DNA from: Acidobacteriota bacterium
Lineage (GTDB): Bacteria; Acidobacteriota; Thermoanaerobaculia; Multivoradales; Multivoraceae
DNA length: 64,000 nt
Reading direction: 5' to 3'
NCBI GenBank assembly: GCA_029263415.1
Contig: JAJCXN010000051.1
Coordinates: 349,181 to 413,180, forward strand
The stretch's first letter is position 1. The number at the start of each line of letters is the position of its first letter. The notes under the pieces are model-generated. The model was not told the origin of the DNA. It worked only from the letters and a program-made list of their open reading frames with translations, and did no database searches. Positions 37,906-46,197 of the stretch are shown in pieces. A program made the translations under genes and the position numbers.

Positions 37906-37934
37906 TTGACAGCATAACGCTCGTCCAGTAGTGT
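37906..37934 (+). promoter_or_regulatory. sigma70-like promoter
   Basis: TTGACA at 37906-37911 and TAGTGT at 37929-37934 with a 17-bp spacer. The expected transcription start falls at or just beside the ATG at 37941, implying a leaderless message or use of the GTG at 37980. It may also be controlled by the divergent XRE protein. Confidence 0.6.
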
Positions 37935-37940
37935 CGGTTC

Positions 37941-38546
37941 ATGTCTGCCGCAACGACCTGCCAACCACTCGGAAGAGAGGTGCCCTATGTAGAGACAACG
38001 AGCCAGTTACGCGATCTGGGATCTTCCCATTTCTGCAAAGAAAAAGGACTCGAGCGTGTGGCTCGAGCCCAGATCACCCTCGAAGTTGAGGATGCGAGAT
38101 CGAAACTCGAAGGCGAAGAGAACGTTTCGTTTTGGAACAGCGACGTTCATTTCGCGAGTCGAACCGAGTTTTTTGATCTCATCTCTAGGATAGACCGGCG
38201 CCGCTGGGCGGTCAATATTGACTTCGGTGAGATTCCGACGCCCAATAGGTCTCTACTTGAGAGCTCGATGTTCGAGATCAATTGTCCACCTTGGGAGAAT
38301 CCAGAAATGGGTAAGACTTCCTATGTGCGCGACGATTCAGGCGAGGTCACACATCAGCGTGTTACCAGCGACGATGGCGGTTCGTCATGGCTCTATGAGC
38401 ATGACAGCGGCCAGGTCTTCGGCAGTGGTAGAGACCGCTGTGTTGAGGTTGCTGATCACAACGATGACGGCACCACCGACGCGTACGAGTATGAGGGCGG
38501 CTTTCTCGCAGAACTGTTCGACGGGAACAAGGGCGCGAAGAAGTAG
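37941..38546 (+). CDS. unknown protein with a perfect EF-hand loop
   Basis: 201 residues from the ATG at 37941; the GTG at 37980, right after GAAGAGAG, is an alternative. The middle (FWNSDVHFASRTEFFDLISRI, then WAVNIDFGEIPTPN) has no recognised family. Near the C-terminus DHNDDGTTDAYE fits the 12-residue calcium loop D-x-N-x-D-G-x-x-D-x-x-E exactly. No signal peptide is evident. It is a single-gene transcript: consensus promoter in front, strong terminator behind. Being divergent from the HTH-NYN-CSD gene suggests a regulatory or functional pairing. Confidence 0.65.
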   Translation: MSAATTCQPLGREVPYVETTSQLRDLGSSHFCKEKGLERVARAQITLEVEDARSKLEGEENVSFWNSDVHFASRTEFFDLISRIDRRRWAVNIDFGEIPTPNRSLLESSMFEINCPPWENPEMGKTSYVRDDSGEVTHQRVTSDDGGSSWLYEHDSGQVFGSGRDRCVEVADHNDDGTTDAYEYEGGFLAELFDGNKGAKK

Positions 38547-38554
38547 CTGAACGC

Positions 38555-38591
38555 AGAAGGCCCGGGAGAAGTACTCCTGGGCCTTCTTTTT
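38555..38591 (+). terminator. strong Rho-independent terminator
   Basis: A 14-bp stem (AGAAGGCCCGGGAG pairing with CTCCTGGGCCTTCT, one G-U pair), 5-nt loop AAGTA, then TTTTT. It lies eight bases after the EF-hand gene. Confidence 0.92.
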
Positions 38592-39060
38592 CGAACTCGC
38601 CGCGTTGTGGTCAAGGAACACGTTGGGTTGCGGTGGTGGGCCCGGCAGCTTAGTCGAGCGGGCTAGGCAGCGTCACCCGGAAAGCTAGTCTGCTTTGGAT
38701 CCTTCAACTCATCGATCACCAGCAGCGCGAGGAGTTTAGGCTCGAAAGTCCGAGAACCGTCACGACCTGGTGCATCTGGCGATACGCCGCTTCCCATCCC
38801 GAACTCAGACGCGCCCACTACCTTGCGGACCAGTGTCTCCGCTTCCTTCGCTGAGGGAGCGGGCTTCCGTACGCCAATAGTTCCATCCAAGTCCCGCTAC
38901 GCGCACTTGAGGAGACAGGAGGAGACAGGATCGAGAAGCGACTTCTTGGTTCAAACGATCGGCTCTGGACGGGTGCGGGCCAGGGTCTTGCACGCCGGCC
39001 TTCGAGGCTGCTTGGCGAGCACCATGGATTAGAGTGTCTAACGTGAGAGTTCGAGAAACG
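38592..39060. other. intergenic stretch, nothing convincing
   Basis: About 470 bp. One short direct repeat (AGGAGACAGG twice near 38912-38932). Minus-strand open frames here only shadow the following gene or match nothing. Confidence 0.5.
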
Positions 39061-40104
39061 ATGACCAAGAAACGCTCAGCGGCTTCAACGCGGTTGCCGA
39101 TGATGTTGTTGACGGCAACACAGATCTTGGTTTCAGCGTCAGCAATTGCCGCCTCCGAGGGTGTGATAGCCACTCGATCCTTTATCAATGGCTCATGGAA
39201 CATTGGGCTGTTTGATCTGAGTACCGGTGAGTTTCGGCTTCTAACGAATAGCGAGGCTTCCGACGGAGAGCCTTGTTTCGCACCAGACGGGTCGTCGGTC
39301 GCTTTCTCGTCGACCAGAAGTGGGAATCTGCAGATCTGGGCGGTTGACGTCGATGGTTCAAACCTCCGACAATTGACGACAGGCCCCGGCCGAAACGGCG
39401 CCTGCAGTTGGTCACTGGATGGCAGCCGCATCGTCTTCACGTCGTACCGAGATGGCAACGGTGAGATCTACTCAGCTCGGCCGGATGGGGCGGATCAGAT
39501 CAATCACACAAAGAGCGCCGAGGACGAGTTCAGCGGCGCAATGGGAGAAGGGGGCCTGCTTGCCTTCTCGGGGAGAGCCGAGGGGGCCTCCAGCGACATT
39601 TTTGCTATGAACTCAGATGGAACCGAGCGGCGGCGGGTGACCTTCGCCAACCATCTCGCAGCCAACCCATCCTGGACCCGCGATGGCCGCATTCTCTTCT
39701 CGAGCGCTCCGGACAATTTTGAGCCCCCGCCAGCTTCTCAAGAGAGTCGGTCACGGGAGAGAGATCCTGTCTCAGGCAATGAAGACATCTACGTCATCAA
39801 CCCAGATGGCACGGGACTAACCAACCTGACCAACAATGGGCAACACGAGACGATACCTGTGGCTTCGCCGGACGGGCTGACAGTGGCGTGGTTTACCCGA
39901 GACCTGGTGCATGCTTGGGTTGGGGTTGTCGGTATCGACGGTTCTGGATATCGGATCATCACGCCGACCTCTGAGCTCCATGGGTGGCCTTCCTGGGGGC
40001 CGTCCATTCCGAACCTCGTTGCCGTTCCTCTCGCCGGCACTGCGTCAGCACTTCTTGCTGGCTTGCTCGCGGCAGGCGCGCTTTGGACTCTTCGGCGTAG
40101 TTAG
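39061..40104 (+). CDS. secreted TolB-like beta-propeller protein with C-terminal sorting-type tail
   Basis: About 347 residues from the ATG at 39061. A signal peptide (RLPMMLLTATQILVSASAIA) is followed by about six TolB/WD40-like (PD40) blades: FAPDGSSVAFSSTRSGNLQIW, SLDGSRIVFTSYRDGNGEIY, SGNEDIYVINPDGTGLTNLT and SPDGLTVAWFTR. The C-terminus reads VPLAGTASALLAGLLAAG then ALWTLRRS: a proline/glycine motif, one membrane helix and an Arg pair. This resembles PEP-CTERM-type tails handled by exosortases, but the motif itself is VPLAG instead of VPEP. No exosortase gene is in the window. Its place among defence genes is unexplained. Confidence 0.75.
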   Translation: MTKKRSAASTRLPMMLLTATQILVSASAIAASEGVIATRSFINGSWNIGLFDLSTGEFRLLTNSEASDGEPCFAPDGSSVAFSSTRSGNLQIWAVDVDGSNLRQLTTGPGRNGACSWSLDGSRIVFTSYRDGNGEIYSARPDGADQINHTKSAEDEFSGAMGEGGLLAFSGRAEGASSDIFAMNSDGTERRRVTFANHLAANPSWTRDGRILFSSAPDNFEPPPASQESRSRERDPVSGNEDIYVINPDGTGLTNLTNNGQHETIPVASPDGLTVAWFTRDLVHAWVGVVGIDGSGYRIITPTSELHGWPSWGPSIPNLVAVPLAGTASALLAGLLAAGALWTLRRS

Positions 40105-40286
40105 TCTGCGGCCCGAGCGGGCACGCCCAACCCAGGTTGACACCTCGCGCCTTTCGCACTGTGGTGGTCGTTCGGCTTGCACTCCGAAGCAGGATCCCTA
40201 ATATTGATATAGGCAGCAAACGGACCAGTTGCTCTGGCAGCTGTCGGTGTCTCGAGGTGAAGCCGGCTAGGTGGCATCATTCAAAG

Positions 40287-40433
40287 ATGCACTTTGAAGA
40301 AGACGATCTCGAAGAGCTTGTCGCCATCTGGAAGCAGGAGTTTCAGGAGGACATCACGCATGGTGAGGCCAGTGTGCATGCCGTGCGCCTCATTGAGCTC
40401 TACCGCACCCTCGAGAAATCCCTCTCCTGCTGA
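40287..40433 (+). CDS. small recombinase-associated protein
   Basis: 48 residues (MHFEEDDLEELVAIWKQEF to LYRTLEKSLSC), ending 12 bp before the serine recombinase start. Its pattern, W-x2-E-F then EA-x8-LIELYRTLE, is shared with the 66-residue product of 42748-42948. Helical acidic mini-proteins of this kind often precede large serine recombinases on mobile DNA; their role is unknown to me. Confidence 0.65.
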   Translation: MHFEEDDLEELVAIWKQEFQEDITHGEASVHAVRLIELYRTLEKSLSC

Positions 40434-40445
40434 CCAAGTTGATGC

Positions 40446-42020
40446 ATGAGGTACTTTCTCTACTGTAGAAAATCCAGCGAAGACGAAGAACGACAAGCCA
40501 TGTCGATTGAGTCTCAGAAGGCCGAGGCCCCTCGGTATCTTTCCGCATGGCCCGATGTCGAGATCGTCGAGACTTTCGAGGAGTCGCAAAGCGCGAAAGC
40601 ACCAGGCCGACGGGTGTTCAACGAGATGCTTGACCGGATTGAGAAGGGTGAGGCCGATGGCATCGTTTCCTGGCACCCCGACCGACTTGCTCGAAACTCC
40701 GTCGACGGAGGGCGAATCATCCACCTTCTCGACCAAGGGATCTTGGCTGACCTGAAGTTCGCGACGCAGACTTTCGAGAACACCTCGCAGGGCAAGTTCA
40801 TGTTGTCGATCAGCTTCGGATACTCGAAGTACTACGTAGACAACTTGTCGGAGAACGTGAAGCGAGGATTGCGAACACGGGTCGAGCGCGGCTGGGCGCC
40901 GAACAAGCCACCGATTGGATACCTCAACGACAAGGAGAGCCGCGAGATTGTCTGCGACCCGTCCAGGTTTAAGCTTGTAGAAAGGCTCTGGGAGCACATG
41001 CTCACAGGCAAGTATTCAGTGCCTGAGCTTTGGGACATCACAAGGGACTGGGGCCTCACGACGCGCAAGACCAAACGCATTGGCGGCAAGCCTCTTGCCC
41101 GAAGCGCCGTGTACAAGATCCTCTCGAACCGCTTCTATGCCGGCACCATCTCGTGGAACGGCCGTGAGTATCCCGGCAAGCACAAAGCAATGGTCACATT
41201 CAAACAGTTCGACCAAGTCCAGCGGCTGATCCGTGGAGACGGTGCTCCTGCTAGACGGTGTCACTCGTTCCCGCTCAAAGGACTGATGCGCTGCGGCAAC
41301 TGCAAGTACTCCGTAACGGCCGAGAACAAGGTGAATCGGCATGGAACCACGTACAGCTACTACCACTGTTCCAAGCGAAGCCCGGTCATCAAGTGCCGTG
41401 AGGGTGTTGTTGCTGCTGGTGAACTAGACAAGCAGTTCCAAACCTTCTTTGATCAGGTGTCGCTACCGGAGTCTGTTCATGGTTGGGTACTCGACCAGCT
41501 TCGCCAACGTGATGGCGATGCTCGCGAACATGCTTTGCGGAAGCGCGGTGCGCAGCAGGAGCGAGTCTCCAGGCTTCGGACTGAACGTTCAAACCTCACG
41601 GGTATGCGCATGCGTGATCTCGTCGACGACGCCGAGTTTGCCTCGGAGCGACAACGTCTGGACGATGAGATCCGTGTGCTCGAGGAGGATCTTGGCGATG
41701 CTGATTCGGAGCTTCCGTTCGAACCCTTAGAGAATGCCGTGAAGGTATGTAGCAGAGCGGCAGAGTGGTTTCGGCAGGGCGATGCTGCTACCAAACGCCA
41801 AATCGTGAAAACGGTCTGTTCGAACCCTACTCTCGCGGGTAGAAAGCTCAGTGTTGAAGCGGCAAAACCGTTCCGCCTGTGGGGCGAAACGGCTAGCCGT
41901 CCTGAACTGCGGGCCTTCGTAGACGATGTTCGAACCTTTGTCACCGAAAACAAGAAGTGGACGCACCAAGTGGCCACGCTCATCGAACATGTTGATCAAT
42001 CGTACGAGAGTTTGGATTGA
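40446..42020 (+). CDS. large serine recombinase
   Basis: 524 residues. The resolvase domain begins [17 protein letters not shown], with the nucleophilic Ser in CRKSS, and continues with [18 protein letters not shown]. The recombinase domain ([29 protein letters not shown]) is followed by a zinc ribbon ([22 protein letters not shown]) and a coiled coil (~370-430). It cuts and joins attachment sites through a phosphoserine link. A diverged copy of its last 36 codons lies at 44001-44111. It is a second recombination system inside an island that already has a tyrosine integrase, so a nested element is likely. Confidence 0.93.
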   Translation: MRYFLYCRKSSEDEERQAMSIESQKAEAPRYLSAWPDVEIVETFEESQSAKAPGRRVFNEMLDRIEKGEADGIVSWHPDRLARNSVDGGRIIHLLDQGILADLKFATQTFENTSQGKFMLSISFGYSKYYVDNLSENVKRGLRTRVERGWAPNKPPIGYLNDKESREIVCDPSRFKLVERLWEHMLTGKYSVPELWDITRDWGLTTRKTKRIGGKPLARSAVYKILSNRFYAGTISWNGREYPGKHKAMVTFKQFDQVQRLIRGDGAPARRCHSFPLKGLMRCGNCKYSVTAENKVNRHGTTYSYYHCSKRSPVIKCREGVVAAGELDKQFQTFFDQVSLPESVHGWVLDQLRQRDGDAREHALRKRGAQQERVSRLRTERSNLTGMRMRDLVDDAEFASERQRLDDEIRVLEEDLGDADSELPFEPLENAVKVCSRAAEWFRQGDAATKRQIVKTVCSNPTLAGRKLSVEAAKPFRLWGETASRPELRAFVDDVRTFVTENKKWTHQVATLIEHVDQSYESLD

Positions 42021-42034
42021 GTAGGTAGAGGGTG

Positions 42035-42742
42035 TTAGTTGCCAGTCCTACAAATCAGCGTCACGTGAGGGTTCCAATGGTCAATTATCTGGTCCAGTGC
42101 CTCAGAAGCGGTGTTCCGGTGTTGCTTCTGCAAGAGGATCAGGAATGCTACGTGACTCGTGATGATGGCGACCGTATGTGCACCAGGTGTTACAGCTGCA
42201 ATGCGTTCGAGCTGACTTTCTACATATGGAGTACGAGCGACACGCGGGAAGTGCTGGTACAGAAGTATTGAGTGTCCGGATTGCCATACGCTCGCTAGCT
42301 CTTCGAGATAGACGTACTTGTGTGAAGCGGGTGATCCGTATGGAGTAGATTGGACCTCAAGCCCATTGTCTGGATCCAGAAACACTAGTGAGCCTGGCTG
42401 GAGCGACTCCAAGAAACCGATCAACGAAGTCGTCCTGCCTTCGTGGTCATCGGTCCATTCATCAAAGCACATAGTCGAGTTCGGTATGAGGTTCTCGGAT
42501 TCGACAACGCGAAGTTGTCGATTATCGTTTTCAACACTCTGCTTGAGAAGATCAAATACAGGCGGATCGTAGTGTCGCCATTCATTGGATTTGGACAGAT
42601 AGGTCAACCGTGACCCGTCGGAAGATCCGTCGTTAGGTGTATGTGCCCAGTGGATTCCAAGGTCCAGACCTGCTGCGGACAGGCTTCGCAATACTCCGTA
42701 TTTGATGTAGTCGGTTTGGTCGCCGAAGTATTGATCCTTCAT
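42035..42742 (-). CDS. conserved protein of unknown function (MKDQYFGDQTDYIKYG family)
   Basis: 235 residues starting MKDQYFGDQTDYIKYGVLR, a segment I have seen in a widespread but unnamed family. Other conserved pieces are RLTYLSKSNEWRHYDP, LVFLDPDNGLEV and LLYQHFPR. The DPDNG loop at the end of a strand recalls a Rossmann-type active site, but there is no classical SAM motif. The 3' end nearly meets that of the serine recombinase (14 bp). It forms a minus-strand block with the next two genes. Confidence 0.7.
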   Translation of the reverse strand: MKDQYFGDQTDYIKYGVLRSLSAAGLDLGIHWAHTPNDGSSDGSRLTYLSKSNEWRHYDPPVFDLLKQSVENDNRQLRVVESENLIPNSTMCFDEWTDDHEGRTTSLIGFLESLQPGSLVFLDPDNGLEVQSTPYGSPASHKYVYLEELASVWQSGHSILLYQHFPRVARTPYVESQLERIAAVTPGAHTVAIITSHVAFLILLQKQHRNTASEALDQIIDHWNPHVTLICRTGN

Positions 42743-42747
42743 AAGTC

Positions 42748-42948
42748 TCAGTGTACCTGCCAGAGGTGATGGCGCATAGGAGCCCTCAATATCGGCAGGG
42801 ATTCTTGCTTGCCGGAGAATGGTTGCTCAACTGTGCGATACAGCTCAACGAGATTGTTCGCAGTCACTTTAGCTTCTTCGATCGGCAACTTTTCACCAAG
42901 CTCGTCCTGCCAGATGGGGCAGAGGTTTCGGAGACAGGATTCGTTCAT
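42748..42948 (-). CDS. small protein, paralogue of the recombinase-associated 48-residue protein
   Basis: 66 residues. LCPIWQDELGEKLPIEEA and NNLVELYRTVEQ parallel LVAIWKQEFQEDITHGEA and VRLIELYRTLEK of 40287-40433. It starts with an ATG at 42948 and ends 6 bp before the next minus-strand gene. It probably came with a second recombinase unit of which only a 3' scrap remains at 44001. Confidence 0.6.
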   Translation of the reverse strand: MNESCLRNLCPIWQDELGEKLPIEEAKVTANNLVELYRTVEQPFSGKQESLPILRAPMRHHLWQVH

Positions 42949-42997
42949 GGATACTTGGATCAGTTGGTAATCCGAGCGCCATCGATACCTGCGGAAA

Positions 42998-43885
42998 TCA
43001 CTTTCCTCGGGTTCGGTCTATGTGCTCTTGGATCCACTGATCGCCAGCGGCCTCGATCTCCTCGTCGGTGAATTCGGGATCTGACAGGAAGCTATGTTTT
43101 GTCGTGGAGTCTTCCTTGATGCGCTTCTCGAGCTCACTGAGGAATTTGATTGAACTTGAGACGTGACTGAAGATCAAGGATGCTTCATGCCGATTCAGCA
43201 ACTCGTTGTCGTGAGCAAGACTCTTGTCGTTCCGCACACCGTTCAGTTTCTCCAGAACCTTGATCGAGCTCGAGAGGATCTTCAGAGTTGCTTCAGATTC
43301 GACAAGATCTTCTTCTCGCAGGAATCGGACGTAGGAACCGAAGAGTGCATGGAGAGGAGTCGTCTGGCTGAACTCTATTGAGTGCCCTGCACACAGCTTT
43401 CGCGTGTAGCGGGTGACATAAGTGTGAAGTCGATCGAGTGCTTCTTCCGGTCGACCACTACTGAGACTCTCCTTGATCTGTCGGCCGAGAACGTCGAGGT
43501 TTCCATCGGGGACATGCTGATTGAAGGCCTCGGCATCACCCCATGAGTTGGCAGAAAGGGTCTCGATAATCTTCGAAGCTTGCTCTCGAAGAGAAGGAAG
43601 AGATTCTTCGGGCTCTCTACGCTCGAAAGGCACAGTCGCTTCATAGGTCAGCAGCTCGTCGAGCAACTTGGAGGCCAGCTGATTGGTTTCGGTGCTCCAA
43701 AAGGTTCGGAGGCGATTGGCTTTCGAGGTGCCACCACTCTCGTACTTCGACCCACAGATATCGATGTCTACGGTGTCTAGGAAGAACTCCTCGAAGGTGC
43801 GGTTTGAGAAGTCGCAGACGTAGCCACTCTCCATGCCGAAGAGGCGTTCAAGGATTCGTTTCTGGAGTGGGCGCAGATCAGACAT
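42998..43885 (-). CDS. abortive-infection family protein (Abi_C / HEPN-like C-terminus)
   Basis: 295 residues. The C-terminal ~130 residues (HALFGSYVRFL, ATLKILSSSIKVLEKLNGV, RNDKSLAHDNELL, ASLIFSHVSSSIKFLSEL) match the Abi_C pattern. R-N-D-K-S-L-A-H fits the R-x(4-6)-H active-site motif of HEPN RNases. The N-terminal half (LFGMESGYVCDFSNRTFEEFF, DICGSKYESGGTSKANRLRTFW) resembles the amino half of proteins annotated 'abortive infection family'. AGGGAC precedes the ATG at 43885. Predicted to act as an RNase after phage sensing; unverified. Confidence 0.75.
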   Translation of the reverse strand: MSDLRPLQKRILERLFGMESGYVCDFSNRTFEEFFLDTVDIDICGSKYESGGTSKANRLRTFWSTETNQLASKLLDELLTYEATVPFERREPEESLPSLREQASKIIETLSANSWGDAEAFNQHVPDGNLDVLGRQIKESLSSGRPEEALDRLHTYVTRYTRKLCAGHSIEFSQTTPLHALFGSYVRFLREEDLVESEATLKILSSSIKVLEKLNGVRNDKSLAHDNELLNRHEASLIFSHVSSSIKFLSELEKRIKEDSTTKHSFLSDPEFTDEEIEAAGDQWIQEHIDRTRGK

Positions 43886-43981
43886 GTCCCTACTGGAGCA
43901 CGAATCTCTGGACTATTGAAGCGCAAAGCAGAACCGCCCCCCTTATACGGGGGATGGTTTTCTTTGCCAAGAGGCAGTGAA

Positions 43982-43997
43982 TTGCCGATAACGGCAA
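43982..43997 (+). repeat. island palindrome AATTGCCG-N4-CGGCAA, copy 2
   Basis: TTGCCG-ATAA-CGGCAA preceded by GTGAA. It is placed directly before the recombinase 3'-end remnant. Confidence 0.6.
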
Positions 43998-44000
43998 GTG

Positions 44001-44111
44001 GCGGCCTTCGTAGACGATGTTCGAACCTTTGCTCGCGAAAACAGGAAGTGGATGCAGCAGGTAGCCTCACTCATTGAACGTCTCGATCATTCGTCTGAGG
44101 ACCCGAATTGA
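44001..44111 (+). pseudogene. 3'-end remnant of a second serine recombinase gene
   Basis: 36 codons plus stop translate as [16 protein letters not shown] then MQQVASLIERLDHS. The functional recombinase at 40446-42020 ends [16 protein letters not shown] then [14 protein letters not shown]. Nucleotide similarity starts sharply at 44001 and continues a few bases past the stop (CGGTAG and TAGGTAG contexts). The copy is diverged, so it derives from a related element, not from a recent duplication. Confidence 0.82.
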
Positions 44112-44218
44112 CTCGGTAGCAGGGTTTAGCTGTCGGGGAAGCAATCGCGCGATCAAAGTTTGAGCCGCATCACTTTGACTGAAGACGCACTTCTCCGCTA
44201 CGAACCGTACAGTCCGCT

Positions 44219-44992
44219 CTAGGCGAGATGGAGATTCGCCAATGTCGGCAGGCACGTCTCGAGATTCTTGGCGCAGATCACGAGCACCGAACGCTCCGTG
44301 GCTGCTCCGAGGAGATTAAGCCTTCTGTGCGAGCCTGGCCGGGGTGGCGAGAGACTTTTCCGAAACAACATGAGCGGCACCACCTCTAAAGCAACATCTT
44401 CCTCAGGGATGTGTCCTGTTTCGAGGGAGACCTGGGAGACATCAAACAATGCCGAGTAGAGAGGTGCGTTCGTGATGATCGTCGGTAGCCAGTAGGTGGT
44501 TCGGTCCGCTGGTGGTTGTAAGCGGAACTGCTGAGCAGCAACGGCCAGCGCGGCAGTTGTTAAGCCGTGAGCCATATTCTCCAGCGAGAATCGGTGGTTC
44601 TTGTCTTTCCGCTCGATGACGCAGATCGAAGAAGTCTCTATCGGGCTTCCTAGGTCGATTTCTTGGATGTTGAGCCCACGCTCATTCTGATGGCATACGC
44701 CAATAGGGCCTTGCGCGGCTTCGGAGGGGTTGACGAAGACCCAGCTCTCCTTCTCTGTCTTCTTGCACTCAATCACCAGGTGTATGCCATTGCGCGCAAC
44801 GATCAAGTCGACGTAGCGCGTCGCGTAGTCGCGATCCTCGTCCGGACCGGTGTCAGTTCGATACGGATGCTCGTCATTCACGACCACCCAGCCTTGTTTG
44901 CTGGCGGCTTGGAACTCCAGTTTCACCCGTTCTTGAAAAGGGAAGCCAGACGCTTTGATAATCCCATAGGGGTCGAGAGGGGTGACGCTCAT
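44219..44992 (-). CDS. PD-(D/E)XK nuclease-like protein
   Basis: 257 residues. The core motif is clear: VDLIVARNGIHLVIECKKT (Asp, then Glu-Cys-Lys), with an N-terminal helix Glu in QERVKLEFQAA. The rest includes ENMAHGLTTAALAV and a long C-terminal region with TYWLPTIITNAPLYSALFD, the layout of 'restriction endonuclease-like' single-gene proteins. Specificity is unknown; no methyltransferase is nearby, which argues against an ordinary restriction-modification enzyme. Same strand and likely same cargo module as the Abi gene. Confidence 0.78.
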   Translation of the reverse strand: MSVTPLDPYGIIKASGFPFQERVKLEFQAASKQGWVVVNDEHPYRTDTGPDEDRDYATRYVDLIVARNGIHLVIECKKTEKESWVFVNPSEAAQGPIGVCHQNERGLNIQEIDLGSPIETSSICVIERKDKNHRFSLENMAHGLTTAALAVAAQQFRLQPPADRTTYWLPTIITNAPLYSALFDVSQVSLETGHIPEEDVALEVVPLMLFRKSLSPPRPGSHRRLNLLGAATERSVLVICAKNLETCLPTLANLHLA

Positions 44993-45113
44993 TCTACGAT
45001 CCTACATTGAGGCGGCTGCATCGATGCTCGCGGGCAATAGTGGCGGCCCGGGCCCCCCGGCGGCACCTCACGCCGTCTGCGCCGCTCGGTCTTTGTGCCC
45101 TACGCTGGAGTGC

Positions 45114-45719
45114 ATGTCTCCAGACTTCGTTCAACTCGCCATGCACTACCAAGCCCAGCTCTCGGGTTACCTAGTGGCGCATCTCACTGATCGCGGCATT
45201 GCCGATGGCACTGCGGTTCGTCGTGGACTCGGCTCTGATGACGACAACATCACCGTTCCCGTCTGGAGTGATCGAGGAATCAGCTTCTTTGAACGTTGGT
45301 CGCTGGACGATCTCGGGATGCCCTTGGATGATGTTGGCTTCGTCTCGCGCTACCCGGCCGATCGTTTCCGGGAGCAGCACGATGTACTTGTCTTCGCCGA
45401 AGGAATCTACGAGTGCCTCATCTTCGAGAGCATGGGCATTCCTGCGGTCTGTGCCACCGGTACGGGCTTGTACTTCAAGCGCCGTGAATGGGTGCCGCTT
45501 CTCCGTGATGTGTCCGAGATCTTGGTCGCGTTCCGTTCTGGAGAACGGCAATCGCGGCGCAAGTTCGTGTTGAGCCGCGAGGAGGTGATCTCGAACATCT
45601 TGATCGCGCTTCCGCAAGCGAGGCGAATCGAGTGGCCGATCTCGATCCGCCAAGATGAGGGCGCGTTTGAGTACTTCGTGCGAGACTCGCACGAGGCTGA
45701 TGACTTCTGGCGACTATGA
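45114..45719 (+). CDS. short TOPRIM-like protein
   Basis: 201 residues from the ATG at 45114 (GGAG three bases upstream). HDVLVFAEGIYECLIFESMGIPAVCATGTG is the start of a primase-type TOPRIM domain (Glu in AEGIYE). The second acidic motif (DxD) is not seen (ILVAFRSGERQ), so catalytic activity is doubtful. No zinc-finger domain is present. Stop and the next start overlap (ATGA), coupling it to the winged-helix gene; together they look like a pared-down replication or regulation module of the island. Confidence 0.6.
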   Translation: MSPDFVQLAMHYQAQLSGYLVAHLTDRGIADGTAVRRGLGSDDDNITVPVWSDRGISFFERWSLDDLGMPLDDVGFVSRYPADRFREQHDVLVFAEGIYECLIFESMGIPAVCATGTGLYFKRREWVPLLRDVSEILVAFRSGERQSRRKFVLSREEVISNILIALPQARRIEWPISIRQDEGAFEYFVRDSHEADDFWRL

Positions 45720-46060
45720 GTGAGTACCGACGAGAGTCCAGTGCTCGCGCGGTGTGTCGCTACGGCCGCGTCTTCTTCAACCTCCGTCGACACTTCCAAC
45801 TCACGTCAGGCGAAGCGTTGCTCGCTGACGTCATCGACACCCTGAGCCGGAAGACGGGATGGTCCTTCGCGAGCAAACGCTACCTTGCCTCGACCCTCGG
45901 TGTTTCTGAACGGTCCTTGCAGCGAATGCTCGACAAGCTGGTGGAGTCCGGCCTCGTCGAACGCAAGCGCGGTCGCCGTGGAATCGAGCTCCGTGTCACG
46001 GAGCGGTGGAGCGCGGCACGAGCGACGGATGGCCCGGCCAGATCGTCACAAACAGCGTGA
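45716..46060 (+). CDS. winged-helix DNA-binding protein
   Basis: 114 residues. A helix-turn-helix core SFASKRYLASTLGVSERSLQRMLDKLVESGLVERKR followed by a short beta wing (GRRGIELRVTERW) is the replication-initiator/MarR-like winged-helix pattern. Coupled to the upstream TOPRIM-like gene. Confidence 0.72.
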   Translation: MSEYRRESSARAVCRYGRVFFNLRRHFQLTSGEALLADVIDTLSRKTGWSFASKRYLASTLGVSERSLQRMLDKLVESGLVERKRGRRGIELRVTERWSAARATDGPARSSQTA

Positions 46061-46134
46061 CAATCCGTCATACATATAAGGAAGATATAAAAAGAGAAAA
46101 GAAGACGATATGCAAACGGTGCGGGGTGTCGACC

Positions 46135-46148
46135 TGCCGGTTCCGGCA
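46135..46148 (+). repeat. island palindrome, shorter copy 3
   Basis: TGCCG-GTTC-CGGCA, 50 bp before the XRE gene start, where it could serve as an operator. Confidence 0.5.
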
Positions 46149-46197
46149 ACTCCCACAGTCTCTTTGAAGGGTGGTAGCTGGCGTACCTTAAAGGTCT

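Noticed and set aside
38805..39458. 217-residue minus-strand open frame
   Set aside because: It mostly opposes the TolB-like gene and has no domain or ribosome-binding site.
44663..45010. 115-residue plus-strand open frame
   Set aside because: It is antisense to the PD-(D/E)XK gene, which has the recognisable catalytic core.
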